Virus record (IMG/VR): IMGVR_UViG_3300017917_005063 | Location: 1 to 59,370 of that record | Direction: 5' to 3' (one strand) | Source: a virus | DNA length: 59,370 bases | Shown here: in pieces, positions 1-6,332 of the stretch | Layout: every line of letters begins with the position of its first letter | Numbering within the stretch: the stretch's first letter is position 1 | The notes under the pieces: model-generated | Seen by the model: the letters and a program-made list of their open reading frames with translations, nothing else | Databases searched by the model: none | Told to the model about the DNA's origin: nothing | Made by a program: the position numbers and the translations under genes

Positions 1-2
1 CA

Positions 3-539
3 ATGTCAACGGAAACAGTAAAATCAATTAAAATTGATAGTAAAAACAAAAAAGTTTTTATGGTATCATCATCGAATAATATTTATCCAAAGGACTACAG
101 TCGTTCACACTTGCCGTTTTATGACAAGTTTTTTAATGAAATTGACGGTATTGAAAAAATTCAAAAACATATTTTATTTACTTTTTTTTCAGGAGAGTCA
201 AAGGGTCTATATACAACTTATGGAAAAGCAATGGCTAGCTTTAAATGCGATGGCGATGCTTATGAAATTTGGCAAAAATGCAGAAACGATTTAGAATTTA
301 AGAAAAGTTTTGAAAATAAACTTTTTAAACATTTTCAGGATTATGAAGCTAAAAGAAAATGTAAAAGAGTTTTTAATGTAAAAGTTGGCTCCGACTGGAT
401 CTTTAAATTAAAAAGAAATAATACTCAAACTTGCAAAGATCAAAAACAAGCAAAACAATTTAATATTACCGTTGCAGAAACAGTTGTAAAAAGATTTGCA
501 CATTATCAAGCGGAGCTCGTAGAAATAATATTAAAATAA
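3..539 (+). CDS. Hypothetical lysine-rich phage protein (possibly 5'-incomplete)
   Basis: The frame gives 178 residues, rich in Lys and aromatic residues, with no signal peptide, membrane segment or recognised motif. The ATG is the third base of the window, so no ribosome binding site can be judged and the true start may lie further upstream. It precedes a run of small genes that each have their own promoter, so it probably ends an upstream transcription unit. I do not recognise the family. Confidence 0.55.
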   Translation: MSTETVKSIKIDSKNKKVFMVSSSNNIYPKDYSRSHLPFYDKFFNEIDGIEKIQKHILFTFFSGESKGLYTTYGKAMASFKCDGDAYEIWQKCRNDLEFKKSFENKLFKHFQDYEAKRKCKRVFNVKVGSDWIFKLKRNNTQTCKDQKQAKQFNITVAETVVKRFAHYQAELVEIILK

Positions 540-568
540 TATTTTTAAAAAATAATTAAATTAGGGTA

Positions 569-596
569 TTGACAATTAAAATTTAACTATTATAAC
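569..596 (+). promoter_or_regulatory. Sigma70-type promoter of the 38-aa leader gene
   Basis: TTGACA (569-574) and TATAAC (591-596) are separated by 16 bp. The predicted transcription start lies at about 603, on the palindrome at 604-620. Inferred from consensus only. Confidence 0.6.
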
Positions 597-603
597 TTAT
601 TTA

Positions 604-620
604 CCAATTTTTAAAATTGG
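604..620. promoter_or_regulatory. Palindrome at the transcription start (candidate operator)
   Basis: CCAATTT-TTA-AAATTGG is a perfect inverted repeat with 7-bp arms. It sits just downstream of the -10 box of the 569-596 promoter, the usual place for a repressor site. The arm sequence differs from the GCAATC/GATTGC palindromes of the next two genes. Confidence 0.45.
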
Positions 621-622
621 CT

Positions 623-636
623 TTATTAATTAAATT
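623..636 (+). repeat. 14-nt leader element, copy 1
   Basis: TTATTAATTAAATT occurs identically at 623-636, 847-860, 1753-1766 and 2411-2424, each time between a promoter and a start codon. In this copy it is followed by a strong AGGAGGAGG ribosome site. Confidence 0.6.
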
Positions 637-651
637 AGAGGAGGAGGAAAT

Positions 652-768
652 ATGCGATATTTTAGAAAATTACTATTATTAGTTGCAATAGCACAGTTCG
701 AGGGTTATGAGCCAATTTTTGAGGTAGAATGCCAAAAAGAGTGTTATTTTGTAGAAATAAAAAAATAA
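652..768 (+). CDS. 38-aa small protein with a strong Shine-Dalgarno
   Basis: A 38-codon frame starts at ATG 652, just after GAGGAGGAGGAAAT, by far the strongest ribosome site in this part of the window. Residues 4-15 (FRKLLLLVAIAQ) are a short hydrophobic stretch; the rest is acidic and includes two Cys. It has its own promoter (569-596), a candidate operator and the shared 14-nt leader. It may be a small membrane-associated early protein. Coding is supported by the expression signals rather than by homology. Confidence 0.55.
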   Translation: MRYFRKLLLLVAIAQFEGYEPIFEVECQKECYFVEIKK

Positions 769-792
769 TTAAATTTTTTTTAAAAATAATAC

Positions 793-818
793 TTGCAATT
801 AAAAAACTATGTTATAAT
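793..818 (+). promoter_or_regulatory. Promoter with extended -10, before the 871 gene
   Basis: TATAAT (813-818) is preceded by TG one base upstream, giving an extended -10 (810-818). The TTGCAA at 793-798 is only 14 bp away, so the extended -10 probably carries the promoter. A TTG-initiated frame beginning at 793 would start inside this promoter, which argues for the downstream ATG at 871. Confidence 0.5.
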
Positions 819-827
819 TTATAGCCT

Positions 828-844
828 GCAATCTAATCGATTGC
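828..844. promoter_or_regulatory. GCAATC/GATTGC palindrome (candidate operator)
   Basis: GCAATC-TAATC-GATTGC has perfect 6-bp arms about 10 bp after the -10 box. A near-identical site occurs before the next gene (1732-1745), suggesting a common regulator. Confidence 0.5.
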
Positions 845-846
845 TA

Positions 847-860
847 TTATTAATTAAATT
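847..860 (+). repeat. 14-nt leader element, copy 2
   Basis: An exact copy of TTATTAATTAAATT, directly after the palindrome at 828-844 and 10 nt before ATG 871. Confidence 0.6.
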
Positions 861-870
861 TAAAAGAATT

Positions 871-1443
871 ATGCAAAATCATTTTATAACAAAAGAACAA
901 GTAAAAGACGGCAAATATATCGGCAAGGATATATCAAGCGGTTACGATATAATAGAAATAGATAAGTCAATTAGTGATATAGAATTTAGCAACTCTATTA
1001 TTTGCAATTCTTTTTATTCCGATGCAAATATTAAGATCGATGGCTATTTATCAGTTACTGAGTTGTTTTGTCAATCAATAAAAGCGAAACGAATAGAAGA
1101 GACTAGACATAGATATAAAGAGCAGAAGATTGTTATTGCAGGTTATAAGAGCGAATTAAAAATAGATATTATGGGCGACTTCATAATAGAAGCGGTTGAT
1201 TGTGAAATTGAAACTAAAGATGTTGTTTGCAAAAGCATTATTTGCAGAGAGCTAAAAGTAAATACAATTAATTGCACTATTTTGCAAGCTAATAGAATAG
1301 AAGCTAACAGAATAAAAGCTAATTCTATTTTTACAAGAGACAAAGTCAATTGTGAATATGTCTATTGTGATTTGTTGCTTATAAAAAACAGTTGCTTATT
1401 GAATAGAAACATTCCAGAAGAAGTATTAAAGTATATAAAATAA
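871..1443 (+). CDS. Beta-solenoid-like hypothetical protein
   Basis: The frame gives 190 residues from ATG 871. This start was chosen over an in-frame TTG at 793 because that codon overlaps the -35 region. From about residue 20 on, short hydrophobic units alternate with polar turns, rich in Ile, Asn and Cys. A clear example is QANRIEANRIKANSI near residues 146-160. The pattern resembles bactofilin or hexapeptide beta-solenoids. Function is unknown; the promoter and leader suggest early expression together with its neighbours. Confidence 0.6.
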   Translation: MQNHFITKEQVKDGKYIGKDISSGYDIIEIDKSISDIEFSNSIICNSFYSDANIKIDGYLSVTELFCQSIKAKRIEETRHRYKEQKIVIAGYKSELKIDIMGDFIIEAVDCEIETKDVVCKSIICRELKVNTINCTILQANRIEANRIKANSIFTRDKVNCEYVYCDLLLIKNSCLLNRNIPEEVLKYIK

Positions 1444-1694
1444 GGCTTGGGGCGGGGTTTTGATTAATTATTTTTTAGAATTAGAATTAATTTTTTTTAA
1501 TGATTTGTTTTATTTTTTTTTGATAGTTGTTTGAAACCCCCCCTTTTTACCCCTAAAAAATCAATCTATTATAAGTAAAACTTATATTATTTTACCAATT
1601 TTTACTAAAAGTATCAAAAATTCCCGAGGAAACACTTTTTAATATAAGTTTTTTTTATATTAAAAGATTTTTTAACTTTTTTACATTAGGGCGG
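1444..1694. other. Non-coding gap with G/C tracts and two hairpins
   Basis: No credible gene is seen. The stretch holds GGGGCGGGG (1449-1457), C7 (1537-1543) and CCCC (1550-1553). These could pair as a long-range GGGG/CCCC stem. It also holds the palindrome TATAAGT-AAA-ACTTATA (1570-1586) and an 11-bp AT hairpin, TTTTAATATAA (1637-1647) with TTATATTAAAA (1655-1665), followed by T-rich sequence. The last may be a terminator for the 871 gene. Confidence 0.45.
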
Positions 1695-1723
1695 TTGACA
1701 AATAATTTTTATTATTCTATTAT
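1695..1723 (+). promoter_or_regulatory. Sigma70 promoter of the 1779 gene
   Basis: TTGACA (1695-1700) and TATTAT (1718-1723) are 17 bp apart, the best-spaced promoter in the left cluster. Confidence 0.65.
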
Positions 1724-1731
1724 CTTTTTAG

Positions 1732-1745
1732 CAATCAATCGATTG
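1732..1745. promoter_or_regulatory. CAATC/GATTG palindrome (candidate operator)
   Basis: CAATC-AATC-GATTG begins 8 bp after the -10 box. With its flanking G it matches the site at 828-844 (GCAATC...GATTG), supporting a shared DNA-binding protein. Confidence 0.5.
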
Positions 1746-1752
1746 TTTTTAT

Positions 1753-1766
1753 TTATTAATTAAATT
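1753..1766 (+). repeat. 14-nt leader element, copy 3
   Basis: An exact copy of TTATTAATTAAATT, 12 nt before ATG 1779. No Shine-Dalgarno lies between them. Confidence 0.6.
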
Positions 1767-1778
1767 TTTTATTATTAT

Positions 1779-2309
1779 ATGGAGTTAGCTTTAAATTTTG
1801 GTGGTTTTTACAACTCAGTACACGATGATCTTATTGATTGCTTTATTGAAAGAAATCATGACTTCGACTCGGAGCAGGAACAAGAAATAGAAGAGCATTA
1901 TGATAATGTGGATCATAAGGCAACAAGAAAGAATTATTGTTTTGTTTATCTTGAAGCGCTGGAAGATTTTTTAAAAGAAAATGGAGTTGAAGTCAATTTA
2001 GAATTTGTTAAATTAGAAAGTCCAGCTTATTACAACTTTAAAACCGATGTAATTATTGTTAAAATTGAAGCGGCCGATCAAGCTCAGATTGTTGATTTTG
2101 TTAAGAATAAATATAAGAAAGAGCTTGTTGATTATGTTAAAAGGATAACAACAGATCATGATGGTTATTGGTCATTCTATACATACGATCAGACTATGCA
2201 AAATAAGGATAATAAGTTAATAGAAGCTTGCTTAACATTGCTTGCAAAAAAGATTAATGAAGATATTTATAATCGAATTGAGGAGCTAGAAATAGAATAT
2301 ATAAACTAA
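1779..2309 (+). CDS. Acidic phage hypothetical protein
   Basis: The frame gives 176 residues, strongly acidic. The N-terminus reads LNFGGFYNSVHDDLID, followed by a Glu/Asp-rich stretch at about 28-45. Later motifs are LESPAYYNFKTDVIIV and DGYWSFYTY. It recalls small acidic proteins of many phages that share a 'GFYxSxHxD ... PxYYNFxTD ... DGxWSFY' pattern; this is from memory and no function is established. High acidity would fit a DNA mimic, but that is speculation. No Shine-Dalgarno is visible. It has its own promoter, palindrome and 14-nt leader. Confidence 0.6.
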   Translation: MELALNFGGFYNSVHDDLIDCFIERNHDFDSEQEQEIEEHYDNVDHKATRKNYCFVYLEALEDFLKENGVEVNLEFVKLESPAYYNFKTDVIIVKIEAADQAQIVDFVKNKYKKELVDYVKRITTDHDGYWSFYTYDQTMQNKDNKLIEACLTLLAKKINEDIYNRIEELEIEYIN

Positions 2310-2346
2310 CCCCCCCGCCCCGCGCGGGTGGGCTAAAACTTTTTTT
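2310..2346 (+). terminator. GC-rich intrinsic terminator after the 1779 gene
   Basis: C7-G-CCCC (2310-2321) leads into GCGCGGGTGGGC, able to form a GCCC/GGGC hairpin, followed by a T7 run (from about 2340). It stands out in the surrounding AT-rich DNA. Confidence 0.6.
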
Positions 2347-2376
2347 AAAATATTTTTATTTTTTTAAAGAAATTAG

Positions 2377-2404
2377 TTGACAATAAGTTTTAATGTATTA
2401 TTGT
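2377..2404 (+). promoter_or_regulatory. Promoter of the 2433 gene
   Basis: TTGACA (2377-2382) is followed after 16 bp by TATTGT (2399-2404). The -10 is weak. Unlike the three preceding promoters, no obvious palindrome follows. Confidence 0.45.
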
Positions 2405-2410
2405 TATTTT

Positions 2411-2424
2411 TTATTAATTAAATT
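2411..2424 (+). repeat. 14-nt leader element, copy 4
   Basis: An exact copy of TTATTAATTAAATT, 8 nt before ATG 2433. Confidence 0.6.
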
Positions 2425-2432
2425 TTTTTATT

Positions 2433-2813
2433 ATGAGTGCAAATTTGGAAAATAAAAAACTAAAAAAAATCAAAAATTTTCAAGGCTGGAAATTTTGTTT
2501 TAGTAATGTTTATAGATTTTATTTCGATCATGAAGATGTCGATCAAGATAACATTAGTTTGCAATTAGAAATTATTGCAACAAAAAATAATAAAGAAAAG
2601 ATTTTTGCATTTCAAAACGGTGGGAGCGGCTTAAATGGTTTTGAGCAGGAAGAATGGGATCTGTATGATGATGGATGTGATAATGTTTTAGTTCGCAGTG
2701 GTTTTAATAATCTTCATAAGAACGATAATGAGCTGATTGATTATTTAAAAGAGTATTTAGCATCTTATAATTATTCTGAAGATTATATTGTAGATGATCA
2801 CATATATTTTTAA
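2433..2813 (+). CDS. Small acidic hypothetical protein
   Basis: The frame gives 126 residues. A basic N-terminus (about residues 1-20) is followed by an acidic body with many Asp and Asn. Tyr-rich acidic motifs near the end (YSEDYIVDD) and an FQNGGSGLNGFEQEEWD segment in the middle are distinctive but unrecognised. It has its own promoter and the shared 14-nt leader and is closed by a strong terminator (2850-2879). It probably belongs to the same early regulon as the three genes upstream. Confidence 0.55.
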   Translation: MSANLENKKLKKIKNFQGWKFCFSNVYRFYFDHEDVDQDNISLQLEIIATKNNKEKIFAFQNGGSGLNGFEQEEWDLYDDGCDNVLVRSGFNNLHKNDNELIDYLKEYLASYNYSEDYIVDDHIYF

Positions 2814-2849
2814 AAAATTATTTGACTAATAAAAGTTATCTTATAAAAT

Positions 2850-2879
2850 GGGGGGGGTTGCCACCGCCCCCCTTTTTTT
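2850..2879 (+). terminator. Poly-G/poly-C intrinsic terminator
   Basis: G8 (2850-2857), a loop TTGCCACCG, C6 (2867-2872) and T7 (2873-2879) make an almost homopolymeric G:C stem with a U-run. It closes the left gene cluster. Confidence 0.75.
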
Positions 2880-2917
2880 ATAATAAATATATAAAAAACC
2901 GAAAAATTTACCTGTCT

Positions 2918-3319
2918 ATGGTGTTTGACCCCCCACCCCCCCTTAAAATACAATCGCTCAACCCTTTACACCTTATATTATCACACCTTAACACAACCCC
3001 CACTCATCTCTCTAAAGTTTCTGGCATACCTGTTCGATCAATTTATCAAAGAATGTCTGGTTATTATGATGTTTCTCCTAAGTATTTGCAAAATGTTATA
3101 AAAAATCTTGACATTTCAAAAGAATTAGTTTTACAATTACAAAACTATCTTTCCTTGTATAAAGTTTATACTATGTATAAAAAGGATATTGCTTCTATTG
3201 ATAAGAAGATGAAAGGGAATGTTATTACTGAGAGTGAGTATTTATCTTTTGCCAACAACATCGATAAAACTTACAGAGAATTATTTATAAATATATATGG
3301 AAATAACAACAATATCTAA
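2918..3319 (+). CDS. Helix-turn-helix protein before the terminase genes
   Basis: The frame extends upstream through the terminator, so the ATG at 2918 (133 residues) is the most reasonable start. Residues from about 15 to 60 read like an HTH: LHLILSHLNTTPTHLSKVSG, then IPVRSIYQRMSG. The rest is helical and charged. Position just upstream of the large terminase fits a small terminase subunit or a regulator, but the sequence alone does not decide. A run of prolines encoded by C-tracts (residues 5-8) is unusual. Its 3' end overlaps the next gene. Confidence 0.5.
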   Translation: MVFDPPPPLKIQSLNPLHLILSHLNTTPTHLSKVSGIPVRSIYQRMSGYYDVSPKYLQNVIKNLDISKELVLQLQNYLSLYKVYTMYKKDIASIDKKMKGNVITESEYLSFANNIDKTYRELFINIYGNNNNI

Positions 3320-3782
3320 TGCTAAAAATGGAGTAGTGTCTTCTCGTGTTACCACTAGAAATCCTACTTATAGAAACTTTGTTAATGAAAATTGCAAAAC
3401 TCTTAATGAGAAAGTTGCCGAAACTATTAAAATGCTTGATGAAGTAGTGAATGAAATTGTTTTGCCTTTGGTTAATAATATTGGTCACATTGATGACAAA
3501 GAAGCTACAAATAAGTTAAGGACTGTTAGAAAAGTTCTTGAAGTTACTGACTCTGTTGTAATGCAATATCAAAGTTTGGGTAGATTGAATAGCGATATTG
3601 CCATTGCCGAAAACAACACTATTAATAACTATGCTAATAAAATTGCCAATACAGAATTAGCGGAAAGTGTCGAGCCTGAATATAAAGAAGCTATTATACA
3701 AGAACAACAAAGATTTAAAGATGCTAGTGTTGATGCCATAGAAAGTGAAATGGACGAAAATATAGAAGATGATATTTTATAA
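3297..3782 (+). CDS. Hypothetical helical protein upstream of terminase
   Basis: The frame gives 161 residues, predicted mostly helical, with an acidic C-terminus (ESEMDENIEDDIL). The ATG overlaps the end of the HTH gene, and its own end overlaps the next gene, so the genes appear translationally coupled. No known domain was recognised. A small terminase or terminase-associated role is possible from position only. Confidence 0.55.
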   Translation: MEITTISNAKNGVVSSRVTTRNPTYRNFVNENCKTLNEKVAETIKMLDEVVNEIVLPLVNNIGHIDDKEATNKLRTVRKVLEVTDSVVMQYQSLGRLNSDIAIAENNTINNYANKIANTELAESVEPEYKEAIIQEQQRFKDASVDAIESEMDENIEDDIL

Positions 3783-4146
3783 TATTAGATTTTATCAAAA
3801 TAAAGAAGGTTTTATTGTTTTTGATAATGCTTTTTCAAAACTAGAGGCAAAAGAAGTAGTTTTAATTAGATTTAAGTTTTATTCAAGAACTATGGCTTCA
3901 TTAGTGATATATAGTGCTTGTGGATTGATACATGAGTTTCCTATTAAACTATCTTTTGCCAAAAACTATTATAGTAAATCTAATCAAAATTTACCATTTA
4001 AAGAAATTAAATATTTATTGTCTAAAGAAATAAAAAGAAATCCTAATTGCGAAAAACAATTTTTTACACTTTATCAATTCTGTGAAAAACATAAAATTGA
4101 TTTTAAATTTTATATGTCAAATCAAGAATGGAAAAAAATAGAATAA
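3769..4146 (+). CDS. Hypothetical protein coupled to terminase
   Basis: The frame gives 125 residues, basic and aromatic-rich, no recognised motif. It starts inside the preceding gene and its end overlaps the terminase start by 19 nt, consistent with one operon running from the HTH gene to terL. Confidence 0.5.
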   Translation: MIFYNIRFYQNKEGFIVFDNAFSKLEAKEVVLIRFKFYSRTMASLVIYSACGLIHEFPIKLSFAKNYYSKSNQNLPFKEIKYLLSKEIKRNPNCEKQFFTLYQFCEKHKIDFKFYMSNQEWKKIE

Positions 4147-5822
4147 AATATAATCCTAAGCAAAAATTTTTTCTTAGAGAGCTTTGTAAAAAATATTATA
4201 GAACAATTGCCGTTTATGGTGGAGGCAGATCTGGTAAAACTTTTATAATTTGCGAACAAATACTAAAATCTTGTTATTTATTTCCCGGGATTAATGTTTT
4301 AATTATTAGAGAAAGTTTATCTTCTGGTAAAAGCACTATTATGGAAACTTTGTTTAAAATTTTAAATAATTATTATCCTTATAATAACCCTGTTTATTTA
4401 GATTATGGCAAGATTACATCAAAGAAAGATAAATTAGGCAATAAAGGTAGCTCGAATAGAAAAGAAGGCACTATTGTTTTTAAAAATGGCAGTAAAATAC
4501 AAATAGGTGGTGTGCAGAATATCGATAAGTATCTTGGTGGTGAATATCAAATAATATATCTTAATGAAGCATCACAATTGCCTGAAAGTGTTTTTTTTGG
4601 CATACATTCTATTACTAGTCGATTAACTGGCTTTGTTCCTATTCCTGAAAAATTTAGCCATCGTTTTCAATTTGAATGCGGAGGTGCAAAAGATATAGTT
4701 TATAGCACTGAAGAATATTTAAAAGAAAATGGTCTTTTTATTCCCTTTTATTTAGAAAATAAAGTTTTTAGAGATGGAAAAAAATTTGCTCCATTGCAAC
4801 TTTTTATTGACTTTAACCCTACTTATAAAACACATTGGACTTATAACTTGTTTATAAAAAAACAAGATAATAGAGGTGATGATTATCATGATGCTCATAG
4901 AATGTTAGTTTATAAACTTAACCCTGCTGATAATTATCATATACCGCAAGAACAATATATAGCAAATTTTCCTGATGAAAATTCTAAAAGAAGGTTTGTT
5001 GATGGTGAGTTCTTAGAAGAAGATGGTGTTTTATTTAAATTTAGCTCATTGAATAGATATACTTCTTATCCTGAATTTGATGAAATATTTTTTACTTGTG
5101 ATTTGGCTTCCACTGATAATAGATATAGTGATTATAGTGTTGTTTGCTGTTGGGGACTAGTTCAAGAAAATACTAATGGCAACAAACCATTTGAAGTATA
5201 TTTACTTGATATGCATCGTAAAAAAACTAATATTGATGAATGGATTGATTTTATAGGAAAGTTTTTATCTAATTGGACTAATGACAAAATTAAAAAATAC
5301 AACATTGTTAATCATAGTAACGATAATAATATATTTTTACTAGAAGACACATCCAATCCTACTTTATTAAAAAATACTATTGGCAAAGACAATGATGAAG
5401 TTGATTTTAGAGTTGTAATGAGAAGAAAAATAAGAGGAAGTAATAACCGAATGAATAGATTAAGGGAAGTTGCACCTCTAATTAATTGTAATTCTGTTAT
5501 TTATATCCCTGATAATAGCTTTGAATTGCCATTTGCACCAAATGATGAGTATTTATTAAGTATAATGGGAGGTAACGAAGATATGTCTTTCAAAAAAGAT
5601 ACAAAACAAGAAGTTTATCTTGCAAAAATGATAAGTTATATCGAAGATGAATTTAATTCTTGCAAAGTAAAGAGTGGTAATATAAAATCAACTAAAACAA
5701 TTAAGGATGATATTATAGATAACTTTGCCGATGCTGTTGCTTATAAATATTGTTTAGAATATGACGAAGAAACTGAAACTTATTTTAGAATTGAACCATT
5801 AAATTTTTCGAAAAATGCCTAA
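4128..5822 (+). CDS. terL: Phage terminase large subunit
   Basis: The ATPase and nuclease motor subunit that packages phage DNA into the prohead. The 564 residues are typical. Walker A is GGGRSGKT at 31-38; a Walker B-like IIYLNEAS at about 142-149 has Asn before the catalytic Glu. The C-terminal RNase H-like nuclease is marked by FFTCDLASTD (Asp near 325 and 330) and DNFADA near 531-536. It overlaps the gene before it by 19 nt and the gene after it by 8 nt. The portal gene that normally follows is on the other strand at 6322-7725. Confidence 0.92.
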   Translation: MEKNRIKYNPKQKFFLRELCKKYYRTIAVYGGGRSGKTFIICEQILKSCYLFPGINVLIIRESLSSGKSTIMETLFKILNNYYPYNNPVYLDYGKITSKKDKLGNKGSSNRKEGTIVFKNGSKIQIGGVQNIDKYLGGEYQIIYLNEASQLPESVFFGIHSITSRLTGFVPIPEKFSHRFQFECGGAKDIVYSTEEYLKENGLFIPFYLENKVFRDGKKFAPLQLFIDFNPTYKTHWTYNLFIKKQDNRGDDYHDAHRMLVYKLNPADNYHIPQEQYIANFPDENSKRRFVDGEFLEEDGVLFKFSSLNRYTSYPEFDEIFFTCDLASTDNRYSDYSVVCCWGLVQENTNGNKPFEVYLLDMHRKKTNIDEWIDFIGKFLSNWTNDKIKKYNIVNHSNDNNIFLLEDTSNPTLLKNTIGKDNDEVDFRVVMRRKIRGSNNRMNRLREVAPLINCNSVIYIPDNSFELPFAPNDEYLLSIMGGNEDMSFKKDTKQEVYLAKMISYIEDEFNSCKVKSGNIKSTKTIKDDIIDNFADAVAYKYCLEYDEETETYFRIEPLNFSKNA

Positions 5823-6144
5823 ACCACCAAAAATAGTCCAAAATAATGCAAAAAAAGGACTAGAATTAAGACAAAATGCACCTGATAGTAAAAAAGGTGG
5901 CACTGCAGTAGGAGTTGCAAGAGCTAGAGACCTTTCTAATGGCAAAAACATACCAATTGAAACCCTAAAAAGAATATCGCAGTTTAGAAGGCACCAGAAA
6001 AGCTACAAACCTGAAATAAAAGTCGAAGGTATTAACGGCAAAAAGACTGCAACTAAAGGCACACAAGCCGTTTTATTATGGGGAGGAATGGAGGGAATTA
6101 ACTGGGCTAGCCGAGAAGTAGAAAAATACAACAAAAAGAAATGA
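5815..6144 (+). CDS. Small conserved phage module ('GGTAVGVARARDL')
   Basis: The frame gives 109 basic residues. The order KKGLELR, GGTAVGVARARDLSNGK, ETLKRISQFRRHQ and LLWGGMEGINWA matches a short module common in phage structural regions, often as 'GGT.VG.ARARDL ... WALWGGD.G..WA'. Its biochemical role is not established. It overlaps the terminase end and is followed by a 4-nt overlap with the next gene. Confidence 0.6.
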   Translation: MPKPPKIVQNNAKKGLELRQNAPDSKKGGTAVGVARARDLSNGKNIPIETLKRISQFRRHQKSYKPEIKVEGINGKKTATKGTQAVLLWGGMEGINWASREVEKYNKKK

Positions 6145-6332
6145 ATAAAAAAATTGAAAAAGAAATAGAATTGGCAAATATTATTTTTTTAGAAAATTCA
6201 CTTTCTAATAATAAAAATCAATTCTATTGCTGGATATTAAAAATGATGAATATAAAAAAAGAAGACCTATTATTAAATTTGGCAATAAAAAAACAAATTA
6301 TAAAGGAAGAAATTAAGAAAATTAACCTTTAG
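6141..6332 (+). CDS. Small charged hypothetical protein
   Basis: The frame gives 63 residues, Lys/Glu/Ile-rich and probably helical. Its ATG overlaps the stop of the previous gene (ATGA type) and its last codons run into the 3' end of the oppositely oriented portal gene. No homology recognised. Confidence 0.45.
   Translation: MNKKIEKEIELANIIFLENSLSNNKNQFYCWILKMMNIKKEDLLLNLAIKKQIIKEEIKKINL

Noticed and set aside
793-870. N-terminal extension of the 871 gene from TTG 793
   Set aside because: It would read through the promoter, palindrome and 14-nt leader shared with neighbours.
2925-2954. TTGACC-18 bp-TACAAT promoter before the HTH gene
   Set aside because: The spacer is C-rich and the predicted start would lie after the only suitable ATG (2918), with no in-frame start codon until well into the HTH.
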